The notes under the pieces: model-generated
The model's input: only the letters and a program-made list of their open reading frames with translations
Told to the model about the DNA's origin: nothing
Database searches by the model: none
Shown here: piece after piece, positions 17,751 through 26,053 of the stretch
Layout: the number at the start of each line of letters is the position of its first letter
Position numbering within the stretch: position 1 is the stretch's first letter
Translations under genes and position numbers: made by a program
NCBI GenBank assembly: GCA_910587595.1
Contig: CAJULQ010000002.1
Location: 235,520-299,519 of the forward strand
Source of the DNA: an uncultured Christensenellaceae bacterium
GTDB taxonomy: Bacteria > Bacillota > Clostridia > Christensenellales > Pumilibacteraceae
Direction of reading: 5' to 3'
Length of the DNA stretch: 64,000 bases

Positions 17751-18868
17751 ACGATTTTACCAAAGCGTTGCAAGCGGATTTTTATTGCGGCGTGCCCGAT
17801 TCGCAATTGAAAGCGCTGTGCGATCATTTGATGCTTACATACGGCATTGATCCCGCGCACCATATCATTGCGGCCAACGAGGGCAACTGCACCGCAATAG
17901 CGGCGGGTTACCATTTGGCTACGGGTAAAGTGCCCGTGGTGTATATGCAAAACAGCGGCGAGGGCAACGTGATCAATCCCGTGGCCTCTCTTCTCAACGA
18001 TAAAGTGTACGGGATCCCGTGCATTTTTGTGATCGGGTGGCGCGGCGAACCCGGCGTGCACGACGAACCGCAACATATTTACCAAGGCGAAGTGACTGTA
18101 CAGTTGTTGCGCGATATGGATATAGATTGTTGTATCGTAGACGCCCAAACCGCGCCGCAAGATATAGTGGACCGTTTGAACGAATGGCAAGGCGCGTTGC
18201 AAGCCGGCAAGCAAGTGGCGTTTGTGGTCAAAAAAGGCGCGCTCGCGTTACAAGAAAAATGCCCCTATCGCAACGAATATGTCTTGTCGCGCGAAGAAGT
18301 CATCCGTCGGATCGTAGCGGTGAGCGGCAACGATCCCATTGTGTGTACCACGGGCAAAGCATCGCGCGAGCTGTTTGAAATTCGCGAGGCGAACGGACAA
18401 GGGCACGGTTGCGATTTTTTGACGGTAGGCTCCATGGGGCACAGTTCGTCGATCGCGTTGGGCATTGCGTTGCAAATACCGCATAAAAAGATATGGTGTA
18501 TCGACGGCGACGGCGCCGCGCTCATGCATATGGGCGCTATGGCGGTGATCGGTGCGCACAAACCGCGCAATTTGGTGCATATCCTTCTCAACAACAATGC
18601 GCATGAAACGGTGGGCGGCATGCCCACCGTGGCAAATACCACCGATTTCACGGCGGTGGCGGCGGCTTGCGGGTATCCCTCCGAGCACGTGGGGCGGGTA
18701 ACGGACGGCAAAATGTTGGACGGCATGTTGTATAATGCGAAAGAGGCCGATTGTTTAAGCTTTTTGGAAATACGATGCGCGATCGGTTCGCGCGCCGATC
18801 TGGGGCGCCCCACGACCACGGCGCGCCAAAACAAAGAGAGTTTTGTGCGACAACTGCGCGGACTTTAA
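17741..18868 (+). CDS. aepY: Phosphonopyruvate decarboxylase
   Basis: The 375-residue thiamine diphosphate enzyme has the GDGAALMHMG cofactor motif near residue 255 and the NNNAHETVGG segment typical of phosphonopyruvate decarboxylase. It converts phosphonopyruvate to phosphonoacetaldehyde, pulling the unfavourable PEP mutase reaction forward, and supplies the PhnW substrate. The start at 17741 overlaps the previous gene. A longer upstream frame from 17606 is a shadow. It ends the phosphonate cluster. Confidence 0.93.
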   Translation: MQINDFTKALQADFYCGVPDSQLKALCDHLMLTYGIDPAHHIIAANEGNCTAIAAGYHLATGKVPVVYMQNSGEGNVINPVASLLNDKVYGIPCIFVIGWRGEPGVHDEPQHIYQGEVTVQLLRDMDIDCCIVDAQTAPQDIVDRLNEWQGALQAGKQVAFVVKKGALALQEKCPYRNEYVLSREEVIRRIVAVSGNDPIVCTTGKASRELFEIREANGQGHGCDFLTVGSMGHSSSIALGIALQIPHKKIWCIDGDGAALMHMGAMAVIGAHKPRNLVHILLNNNAHETVGGMPTVANTTDFTAVAAACGYPSEHVGRVTDGKMLDGMLYNAKEADCLSFLEIRCAIGSRADLGRPTTTARQNKESFVRQLRGL

Positions 18869-18892
18869 GAAAAATTTTACAACAAATCGAAA

Positions 18893-18926
18893 AAACCCCT
18901 TGACAAAAGAAGGCAAGGGGTTTATA
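18893..18926 (+). terminator. Terminator of the phosphonate cluster, overlapping the ctsR promoter
   Basis: A 10-bp perfect stem (AAACCCCTTG at 18893-18902 with 18914-18923) runs into TTATAATTAT. The right arm and loop occupy the spacer between the -35 and -10 of the ctsR promoter. Confidence 0.65.
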
Positions 18927-18954
18927 ATTATGTCAAAGGTCAAAGAAAGTCAAA
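18900..18954 (+). promoter_or_regulatory. ctsR operon promoter with CtsR operator
   Basis: TTGACA (18900-18905), a 17-bp spacer and TATAAT (18923-18928) are followed by the CtsR operator GGTCAAAGAAAGTCAAA at 18938-18954. A further imperfect heptad, TGTCAAA, abuts it at 18931-18937. This is the expected autoregulatory arrangement for a ctsR-mcsA-mcsB-clpC operon. Confidence 0.9.
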
Positions 18955-19022
18955 TATTTGTTCGATCGAAGAAAGCGTACAAACACCCAAAGGCGGGAAT
19001 ACTCACAAAGGAGGGGTATATC

Positions 19023-19499
19023 ATGGCAAACATCAGTGATTTGATAGAGGCGTTTTTATTGGATACGTTGGGCGATGACGATCAACTGTGTATCAGTCGC
19101 AACGAATTGGCCAACTATTTTTCATGCGCGCCCAGTCAGATCAATTATGTGCTCAGCACGCGCTTTACGCCCGAACGCGGGTATACCATAGAATCGCGGC
19201 GCGGCGGCGGCGGGTCTATCACGGTGGTGCGTATCAGCCAACCGCCGCACGAAATGTTGGAAGAGTTGGTGCGACAGACCATTGCCGACGGTTTGAGCTA
19301 TCACAGAGCGTGCCAGATCATCGATCGCATGGAGGACGAACGGCTTTTGAGCAACGAAACGGCGCATGTGCTAAAGGCGGCGCTGTGCGATAAAGCGTTG
19401 GTGGCGCCCGCTGTGGCAAAAGACGGCTTGCGGGCAAGCATCATGAAGTCGGTGTTATTGTATTTGTTGCGGGCAGGCGACGGCGCAACGGAAAATTAA
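19023..19499 (+). CDS. ctsR: Class III stress repressor CtsR
   Basis: The 158-residue protein has the N-terminal winged helix of CtsR, with SCAPSQINYVLSTRFT near residues 35-50 and the glycine-rich wing ESRRGGGGSI near residues 58-67. CtsR dimers bind heptad repeats and repress clp and chaperone genes; heat or McsB releases them. The start follows AAAGGAGGGG. Longer upstream in-frame sequence to 18843 includes the operator and is not coding. Confidence 0.96.
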   Translation: MANISDLIEAFLLDTLGDDDQLCISRNELANYFSCAPSQINYVLSTRFTPERGYTIESRRGGGGSITVVRISQPPHEMLEELVRQTIADGLSYHRACQIIDRMEDERLLSNETAHVLKAALCDKALVAPAVAKDGLRASIMKSVLLYLLRAGDGATEN

Positions 19500-19514
19500 G
19501 GAGGCGTATATATT

Positions 19515-20000
19515 ATGAAATGCGACGAATGCGGAAAGAACGAGGCCACGTTTCATTCCCTTAAAAAGATCAACGGGCAGACCACCGAACGGCACTTGTG
19601 TTCGGAATGTCAAAAGAAATACGGCAGCGGTTTTATGAAAATGCCCGATTTCGGCAGTTTGTTCGGCGGGTTCGGTAGTTTTTTCGACGAGCCGCGCATA
19701 GCGCAACGGCGGGAAGAATATATATGTCAGTCGTGCGGCACGACGGGCGAGGAATTTTTACGCACGGGATTTGTGGGGTGTTCGGATTGTTACAAGGAAT
19801 TGGCGCCCCTTATCATGCCGGTGGTGCGGCGTATGCAAGGCGACGTGAGCCATGTGGGCAAAGTGCCCGTCGGCGTGGAAAACAGCGTGAGTATAGAATA
19901 CGAGCGCTTGAAAAAAGAATTGAACAAAGCGATCGAAACGGAAGAATACGAGCAAGCAAGTATCATTCGCGACAGAATGCGTCAGTTGAAAGGAGAATAA
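19515..20000 (+). CDS. mcsA: McsA, zinc-binding activator of McsB
   Basis: The 161-residue protein has four CxxC pairs (starting C3/C6) that would bind zinc, and a C-terminal UVR motif at about residues 125-160. McsA activates the arginine kinase McsB and acts as an adaptor for ClpC. It sits 15 bp after ctsR and 4 bp before mcsB. Confidence 0.94.
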   Translation: MKCDECGKNEATFHSLKKINGQTTERHLCSECQKKYGSGFMKMPDFGSLFGGFGSFFDEPRIAQRREEYICQSCGTTGEEFLRTGFVGCSDCYKELAPLIMPVVRRMQGDVSHVGKVPVGVENSVSIEYERLKKELNKAIETEEYEQASIIRDRMRQLKGE

Positions 20001-20004
20001 GGCC

Positions 20005-21042
20005 ATGACGGGAAATTACAATGATGTGGTAGTGACCAGTCGGGTGCGGTTGGCGCGCAACGTGGCGGGGTTGCCGTATCCGTACAAACTGAACGACAAC
20101 CGCGCCATACAGTTGGCGCGCAAAGTATACGAGGCGATTAACAAGCCGTATGCGGAAGGGCAAGAAAACGCGGAGAGCAACGACTATGCCATGTACCGTA
20201 TGGAGTCCATAAGCGACAACAGCGGCGACGTGTTGCGAGAAAAGCACCTCGTGAGCGCCGATCTGTTGGAAAACAAAAAATACGGTGCGGCCATCATCGG
20301 CGGCGACGAAACGGTGAGCATTATGGTGGGCGAAGAGGATCACATACGCGAACAGTGCATATTGCAAGGGTTCAAACTCACGGAGGCGTATCATAAGATC
20401 AACGCGATCGACGATGCTATATCGAAGTCGGTGCAGTTTGCTTACGACGCCAAACTCGGCTATCTGACAAGTTGCCCTACCAATGTGGGAACGGGCATGC
20501 GCGCGTCCGCTATGATGTTTTTGCCGGGGCTAAGCATCACGCGCAATCTCGAACAGTGCGTGGGCGCGGTGGCGCGTTTGCATATGACCATTCGCGGCGT
20601 ATACGGCGAGGGCAGCGAGGCCGACGGCTACTTGTATCAAATTTCCAACCAAAAAACGTTGGGTGTATCCGAACAAGAGATCCTCTCGTCGGTGCAGTCG
20701 TCTATAGGGCATATAGCCGATGCGGAATTGCGCGCGCGCGACGAGCTGCTAAAAGCCAACGGGAATGCATTGAAAGACAGAATATTGCGCGCTTATGGCG
20801 TACTATGTCACGCATACATGTTGGATAGCAAGGAATTTATGAAACTGCTGGCCTTGGTGAAATTGGGCGCGTATTACGGACTTATAAAGGTATCGGACGG
20901 CGCGCGATTGGAAAAACTGGTGACAGACGGACAACCCGCCAATATCATGAATTTGAGCGGTAAAGCGTTGAGCGGCGAGGACAGAGACGTTTTTCGCGCC
21001 GGTTATGTGGCAAAAACATTGAAGAGCATTTGCAAAAGGTAA
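20005..21042 (+). CDS. mcsB: Protein-arginine kinase McsB
   Basis: The 345-residue protein is a phosphagen-kinase-fold enzyme with the SSRVRLARN-like N-terminal phosphate-binding segment (here TSRVRLARN) and the conserved TSCPTNVGTGMRAS loop near residues 155-168. It phosphorylates arginines on CtsR and on damaged proteins, marking them for ClpC. The full length and conserved loops suggest it is active. Confidence 0.95.
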   Translation: MTGNYNDVVVTSRVRLARNVAGLPYPYKLNDNRAIQLARKVYEAINKPYAEGQENAESNDYAMYRMESISDNSGDVLREKHLVSADLLENKKYGAAIIGGDETVSIMVGEEDHIREQCILQGFKLTEAYHKINAIDDAISKSVQFAYDAKLGYLTSCPTNVGTGMRASAMMFLPGLSITRNLEQCVGAVARLHMTIRGVYGEGSEADGYLYQISNQKTLGVSEQEILSSVQSSIGHIADAELRARDELLKANGNALKDRILRAYGVLCHAYMLDSKEFMKLLALVKLGAYYGLIKVSDGARLEKLVTDGQPANIMNLSGKALSGEDRDVFRAGYVAKTLKSICKR

Positions 21043-21061
21043 TTCGAGGAGGTAAACGAAC

Positions 21062-23479
21062 ATGACTTTTCCCGTATCGGAAAATATGAACAAAGCGGTG
21101 GAATACGCGCACAATGCGGCGCTGACATACAGCAACCCCGTGATCGGCACCGAGCATATGCTGTACGGCTTGGTGAAAGTGGAAAAAAGTTTTGCGGGGC
21201 AACTGTTGCGGCAAGGCGGCTTGCAGCCCGAAATGTTGGAGCGCATATTCGAGGAATCGGAACATGTGGCGGTTAAAGACGTGGATCTCACGCCGCGCGT
21301 AAAGCAAACGTTTATGATGGCGCAACGGCTGAGCCAAAGCCAAGGCGGCACCTTTGTAGGCACGGAGCATTTTTTGTTTTGCATGTTGCAAGACCCTACG
21401 TCGTTTGCGTATTCCATACTGTCTAACATTGCGGGTTTGCACGTAAAGGAAGTGTTGTCCGAATTGCAAGCGGCGATCGGCGGCGGCAACACGGAAACGG
21501 CGGGCACGGCGTCGGTGGGCGGCAAAACGTTGCCCGCTCAGTTGGCCGATCTCGGTATCGATCTTACGCAACGCGCCCGCGAACACAAGATCGACCCCAT
21601 CATAGGGCGTAAAGAAGAGATAGAGCGTATCATTCAAATACTGTGCCGCAAAACCAAAAACAATCCCGTGCTGATCGGGGAACCGGGCGTGGGCAAGAGC
21701 GCGGTGGTGGAAGGTTTGAGTAAAGCCATAGCCGAAGGCAACGTGCCCGAACTGTTAAAAGACAAGATCGTATTCAGTTTGGATCTCGGCTCGCTGATGG
21801 CGGGCACCAAGTACCGCGGCGCTTTGGAAGAAAAGCTCAAAAACGCGATCGATCTCATAAAGTCGCAACAAAACATCATTGTGTTTATCGACGAGTTGCA
21901 CACGTTGGCGCAAGCGGGCAGCAAAGAGGGCGAAGTATCGCCCGCCGATATTCTCAAGCCCTATTTGGCGCGCGGCGAAATGCAAACCATCGGCGCAACC
22001 ACCACCGACGAGTACCGCAAGTTTATCGAAACGGACAAGGCGTTGGAACGCAGATTTCAGCCCATTATCGTAGCGCCTCCCGGCGTGGAAGACACCATAG
22101 AGATATTGCGCGGTTTGCGCGATAACTACGAGGCCTTCCATAAAGTGAAGATATCGGACGAGGCGTTGGTGGCCGCGGCAAAACTGAGCGACCGCTATAT
22201 CATGGACAGATTCTTGCCCGACAAGGCCATAGACCTTGTGGACGAGGCCATGAGCAAAGCCAAAGTGGGCAACAGCACCGCACCCGACGGCGTGAAAGAG
22301 ATGGAAGAAGAACTGCGCCGTATCGATCGATTGAAACAAGAGGCGCTCAATCACGAAGATTACAAAACGGCGGGCGAGTTGCGCGACAAACGCAAAGAAT
22401 TAGAGGCGACTATCGAAAAGCAAAAGCTCAATTGGAGCAAGAGCGCCGAAAGAGACGGCATCGTGATAGGGCCCGAGGAGATCGCCGAAGTGGTGAGCAA
22501 GTGGACCAAGATCCCCGTGACCAAGCTGACCGAAACGGAAACGCAACGCTTGGTGCATTTGGAAGACATTTTGCACAAGCGCGTTATCGGGCAAGACGAG
22601 GCGGTGGTCAGCGTGGCAAAAGCCATACGCCGCGCGCGCGCCGGATTAAAAGACGAAAACCGCCCCATCGGCACGTTCTTGTTTTTGGGGCCTACGGGCG
22701 TGGGCAAAACGGAACTTACCAAGGCACTGGGCGAGGCTATGTTCGACGACGAGAACGCCGTGATTCGATTGGATATGTCCGAATATATGGAGGCGCATTC
22801 GGTGAGCAAACTGATCGGCGCGCCTCCGGGATACGTGGGATTCGACGACGGCGGACAGCTTACCGAGCAAGTGCGGAGAAAACCCTATTCGGTTGTGTTG
22901 TTCGACGAGATCGAAAAGGCGCACCCCGACGTGTACAACGCGCTATTGCAAATTTTGGACGACGGACGTCTGACTGACAGCCAAGGGCGCGTTGTCAGTT
23001 TCAAAAATACCATTATCATTATGACGAGCAACGCGGGCGTGGCCGATCTGAAACAAAACAACCGCAGTTTGGGATTTTCGGCGCAGTCGTCCGAGGCGCC
23101 CGACGAAAAGCGCACCGAGGAGATATTGACCGAGGCGCTCAAACGCCACTTCAAACCCGAATTTATCAACCGCATAGACGTGGTGAGTATATTTCATCAT
23201 CTTACCAAAGCGGATATACAAAAAATTGCGGTCATCATGCTTGCCAAAACGGAGAAATCGCTCAAAGAGCGCGGCATAGAGTTGCGTATCACGCAAAGCG
23301 CTATGGACTTTATCACCACGCGCGGATACGACCCCGAATACGGCGCGCGGCCGTTGCGCAGAGTGATCGAGCAATACGTGGAAGATAACGTGGCCGAGGC
23401 GCTATTGTCGGGCGCGGTCCGCGAGAACAGCGTTGTTACGGTAAACATCGATGCCGACGGGCAAGTGAAAATCTCGTAA
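21062..23479 (+). CDS. clpC: AAA+ unfoldase ClpC
   Basis: The 805-residue Hsp100 protein has the N-terminal double Clp repeat, first Walker A GEPGVGKS at residues 206-213, a middle domain with a UVR-like segment around 410-445, and second Walker A GPTGVGKT at 543-550. It unfolds substrates marked by McsB for the ClpP protease. It is last in the CtsR-controlled operon; clpP is not in this window. Confidence 0.96.
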   Translation: MTFPVSENMNKAVEYAHNAALTYSNPVIGTEHMLYGLVKVEKSFAGQLLRQGGLQPEMLERIFEESEHVAVKDVDLTPRVKQTFMMAQRLSQSQGGTFVGTEHFLFCMLQDPTSFAYSILSNIAGLHVKEVLSELQAAIGGGNTETAGTASVGGKTLPAQLADLGIDLTQRAREHKIDPIIGRKEEIERIIQILCRKTKNNPVLIGEPGVGKSAVVEGLSKAIAEGNVPELLKDKIVFSLDLGSLMAGTKYRGALEEKLKNAIDLIKSQQNIIVFIDELHTLAQAGSKEGEVSPADILKPYLARGEMQTIGATTTDEYRKFIETDKALERRFQPIIVAPPGVEDTIEILRGLRDNYEAFHKVKISDEALVAAAKLSDRYIMDRFLPDKAIDLVDEAMSKAKVGNSTAPDGVKEMEEELRRIDRLKQEALNHEDYKTAGELRDKRKELEATIEKQKLNWSKSAERDGIVIGPEEIAEVVSKWTKIPVTKLTETETQRLVHLEDILHKRVIGQDEAVVSVAKAIRRARAGLKDENRPIGTFLFLGPTGVGKTELTKALGEAMFDDENAVIRLDMSEYMEAHSVSKLIGAPPGYVGFDDGGQLTEQVRRKPYSVVLFDEIEKAHPDVYNALLQILDDGRLTDSQGRVVSFKNTIIIMTSNAGVADLKQNNRSLGFSAQSSEAPDEKRTEEILTEALKRHFKPEFINRIDVVSIFHHLTKADIQKIAVIMLAKTEKSLKERGIELRITQSAMDFITTRGYDPEYGARPLRRVIEQYVEDNVAEALLSGAVRENSVVTVNIDADGQVKIS

Positions 23480-23506
23480 GGATTTGAAAATTTTTCCAAA
23501 ACCCTA

Positions 23507-23535
23507 TTTACATTCCCCAAAGGGTATGGTATACT
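23507..23535 (+). promoter_or_regulatory. Promoter of the hibernation factor gene
   Basis: TTTACA (23507-23512), a 17-bp spacer and TATACT (23530-23535) with an extended -10 TGG. No CtsR heptads are seen here. Confidence 0.7.
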
Positions 23536-23580
23536 GTAAGTAGGGTAGAAACAGCCCATAACATCATAGGAGGACATACC

Positions 23581-24102
23581 ATGAGAATCGAGTTCCTGAC
23601 CAAAAACTACAACCCCAGCGACAAACTCAAAGACGTTGTCACCAAAAAGGTGGAACGGCTCGATAAGTTTTTCGAAGACGACACCAAAGTTAAAATTTTG
23701 CTCAAAAAGGCAAACGACGTGGAAACGATGGAGTTGACTATATTGTTGGACGGTTCGGTGATGCGCGCCGAAGTGTTCGGCGATAATATGTATGATAATA
23801 TCGATATTGCGTTGCCCAAGTTGGAAAAACAGATCATAAAACACCGTTCCAAACTCACGGCAAAATCCAAAAAAGTGCGTATGGCCGAATTTGTTGCGGC
23901 GCCTGCGGAAAAAGACGACGTGCACGGCGTGGTGCGTAGCAAATCGTATCAACTCACGCCCATGACGGTGGACGACGCGATCGAGGAATTGGAACTCGTG
24001 GGCCACAGTTTTTACGTGTTCGCCAACAAAAATACCAACAATGTGAACGTGCTGTATAAGCGTCACGACGGCGATTACGGATTGATCGAGGCAATTCGGT
24101 AA
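23581..24102 (+). CDS. hpf: Long-form ribosome hibernation promoting factor
   Basis: At 173 residues this is the long form of HPF/RaiA. It has the N-terminal ribosome-binding domain (residues 1-100) and the C-terminal dimerisation domain, with KSYQLTPMTVDDAIEEL near 120-137. Long HPF pairs 70S ribosomes into 100S dimers in resting cells. AGGAGG precedes the ATG, and the gene appears monocistronic. Confidence 0.94.
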   Translation: MRIEFLTKNYNPSDKLKDVVTKKVERLDKFFEDDTKVKILLKKANDVETMELTILLDGSVMRAEVFGDNMYDNIDIALPKLEKQIIKHRSKLTAKSKKVRMAEFVAAPAEKDDVHGVVRSKSYQLTPMTVDDAIEELELVGHSFYVFANKNTNNVNVLYKRHDGDYGLIEAIR

Positions 24103-24119
24103 AAAATACCGTAAATTGT

Positions 24120-24148
24120 TTGACAACCCGATAAGAAGTATGTATAAT
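24120..24148 (+). promoter_or_regulatory. Promoter of rpmF
   Basis: TTGACA (24120-24125), a 17-bp spacer and TATAAT (24143-24148), both hexamers consensus. A strong promoter is expected for a ribosomal protein gene. Confidence 0.85.
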
Positions 24149-24189
24149 AGTGTAGCATGATTAAAATTCGTTAATAGGAGGTGCTAAAG

Positions 24190-24378
24190 ATGGCAGTACC
24201 CAAACATAAGGCTTCTAAGCAACAGGGTAATTCGCGTTTTGCTAATTGGAAGATATCGAATCCTTCTATTAGTGAATGCCCCCAATGTCATGAAATGAAA
24301 CTGAATCATAGAGTTTGCAAGCATTGCGGATACTATGACGGTGTTAAAAAGATTGACATTAAGCAAGACAAAGAATAA
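24190..24378 (+). CDS. rpmF: 50S ribosomal protein L32
   Basis: The 62-residue protein starts MAVPKHKASKQ and contains a four-cysteine zinc ribbon (CPQC...CKHC at residues 32-49). It is the zinc-binding form of L32. The ATG at 24190 is used; a GTG at 24181 lies inside the AGGAGGTG ribosome site. The codons are more AT-rich than in neighbouring genes. The rpmF-plsX order is common in bacteria. Confidence 0.96.
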   Translation: MAVPKHKASKQQGNSRFANWKISNPSISECPQCHEMKLNHRVCKHCGYYDGVKKIDIKQDKE

Positions 24379-24401
24379 GGTCTTTATTAACGCTTAATAA
24401 T

Positions 24402-24440
24402 GACTCCGCACAGAAACAGTTGCGGAGTCGTTTTATTTTC
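24402..24440 (+). terminator. Terminator after rpmF
   Basis: A 9-bp perfect stem (GACTCCGCA at 24402-24410 with 24421-24429) is followed by a T-rich tail. Because plsX has no obvious promoter of its own, some read-through is likely. Confidence 0.8.
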
Positions 24441-24460
24441 ATAAAAACGGAGAGGAAAAC

Positions 24461-25495
24461 ATGAAAATTGTATTAGACGTTTTCGGCGGCGACAATTCGC
24501 CGTTTGCACAGATCGCGGGCGCCGTAGCGTTTGTGAACGAACAGAAAAACACCGACGTGGTGCTCACGGGCGACAGCGAAACGATTTTGGGCGAGCTGAA
24601 AAAATACAAATACGAAACTTCGCGTATCACGGTCGTGCACGCGCCCGAAGTGATCAGCAACGAAGAATCGCCCACCGACGCCATTCGGCACAAAAAAGAA
24701 TCGTCGCTTGTCAAAGCGTACGACCTTTTGAAAACGGAAGAGGACATCGGCGGCATGCTCAGTTCGGGCAGTACGGGCGCGGTGCTCACGGGCAGCGTGC
24801 TTAAGATCGGCCGTATCGATGGCGTGCAGCGTCCGGCCTTGGCGCCTTTATTGCCCACGCGCGGCGGCGGTCGCGTTTGTTTGATAGATTGCGGCGCCAA
24901 TGTGGACTGCCGCCCCGAATTTTTGGAGCAATTCGCCTTGATGGCGGTGTGTTATATGCGCCGCGTGCACGGCGTGGAAAATCCGCGCGTGGGGCTTGTT
25001 TCGGTGGGGGTGGAAGATCACAAAGGCAACGCGCTTACCAAAGAGGTGTTTGCCACGCTCAAAAAATTGCCTATCAATTTTATGGGCAACATGGAGGCAC
25101 GCGACGCGCTCACCGGCGATTACGACATTTTGGTGGCCGACGGTTTTGTGGGCAACGTACTGCTCAAAACGGTGGAAGGCACGGCCAAGATGGTCATGAG
25201 CGAGTTAAAGAGCGCTATTTTAAGTTCGGGTTCGGCCAAATTCGGCGCTTTGTTCATGAAAAAGGCGTTTAACAAACTCAAGCACGATATGGACTACAAT
25301 ATGTATGGCGGCGCGCCCTTCCTCGGCGCCAAAAAAGTGGTGGTAAAAGCGCACGGCGCCTCCAATCCCGACGCTATTTTGGCGGCGTTACGGCAAGTAA
25401 ACAAAATGATCGAGGCCGATCTCGTGGCCGGCATCAAAGAGGAAATGGTCAAACTCGCCGACTTGACGCAGGGCGATGCCGCGCATGTCGAGTGA
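24461..25495 (+). CDS. plsX: Phosphate acyltransferase PlsX
   Basis: The 344-residue protein starts with the PlsX strand and GGDNSP motif and carries the SSGSTGAVLTGS segment near residues 104-115. It makes acyl-phosphate from acyl-ACP for phospholipid synthesis. It overlaps rnc by 11 bp. The acpP gene often found between plsX and rnc is absent here. Confidence 0.95.
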   Translation: MKIVLDVFGGDNSPFAQIAGAVAFVNEQKNTDVVLTGDSETILGELKKYKYETSRITVVHAPEVISNEESPTDAIRHKKESSLVKAYDLLKTEEDIGGMLSSGSTGAVLTGSVLKIGRIDGVQRPALAPLLPTRGGGRVCLIDCGANVDCRPEFLEQFALMAVCYMRRVHGVENPRVGLVSVGVEDHKGNALTKEVFATLKKLPINFMGNMEARDALTGDYDILVADGFVGNVLLKTVEGTAKMVMSELKSAILSSGSAKFGALFMKKAFNKLKHDMDYNMYGGAPFLGAKKVVVKAHGASNPDAILAALRQVNKMIEADLVAGIKEEMVKLADLTQGDAAHVE

Positions 25496-25958
25496 GGAGA
25501 TAGCCGCGGTAGAAAAGATCGTCGGGCATACGTTTTCCCGGCCTTTACTGCTTGTAACGGCGCTTACGCACGAGTCGTTTGTAAACGAACGAAAAGACGG
25601 GAAACGCTGTAAAAGCAACGAGCGCTTGGAATTATTGGGCGACAGCGTGCTCGGCATGATCGTTACCGAATATTTGTTTCGCGCCTATGACAGCGCGGAG
25701 GGCGTGCTCACCGATATGCGCCAGCATATCGTTTCCAAAGAGCCGTTGGCCGCCGCCGTGCGCGACATGGGCTTGTTGCACTACTATCGATTGGGACGCG
25801 GCGCGCGTAGCGACAAAAATAAATTCAAGGACAAAACCGTGTCGAATCTATTCGAGGCGGTATTGGGCGCGATATATTTAGACGGCGGATGGGAAAGCGC
25901 GCGGCAGTTCGTGCACGCCCATTTGCTTTCTCGCGCGCCGTCGCCCGCGGGAAAGTAG
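25485..25958 (+). CDS. rnc: Ribonuclease III lacking the dsRNA-binding domain
   Basis: The 157-residue protein has the RNase III signature NERLELLGDSVLG at residues 45-57, with acidic residues E49 and D53, and the second conserved block around E124. It stops just after the catalytic domain, whereas usual RNase III is about 220-240 residues with a C-terminal dsRBD. Only 95 bp separate its stop from smc, and none of that encodes a dsRBD, so this is not a frameshift of a longer gene. The position equivalent to E. coli D114 reads N121. The ATG at 25485 is chosen; an ATG at 25476 is possible. Confidence 0.88.
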   Translation: MSSEEIAAVEKIVGHTFSRPLLLVTALTHESFVNERKDGKRCKSNERLELLGDSVLGMIVTEYLFRAYDSAEGVLTDMRQHIVSKEPLAAAVRDMGLLHYYRLGRGARSDKNKFKDKTVSNLFEAVLGAIYLDGGWESARQFVHAHLLSRAPSPAGK

Positions 25959-25983
25959 CCGCGCAAAAAATGCCCGCAATCAT

Positions 25984-26012
25984 TTGCCATTTGCGGCGTA
26001 ATTTGCTACAAT
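25984..26012 (+). promoter_or_regulatory. Promoter of smc
   Basis: TTGCCA (25984-25989), a 17-bp spacer and TACAAT (26007-26012), 42 bp before the smc start. Confidence 0.6.
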
Positions 26013-26053
26013 AATAGACGAGTGATATTTGCTGACAACGAGGAACGCAAACT

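Noticed and set aside
25485..25958. Mini-III (MrnC) instead of RNase III
   Set aside because: The protein keeps the classical NERLELLGDSVLG signature and stands in the plsX-rnc-smc order, so it is a shortened RNase III.
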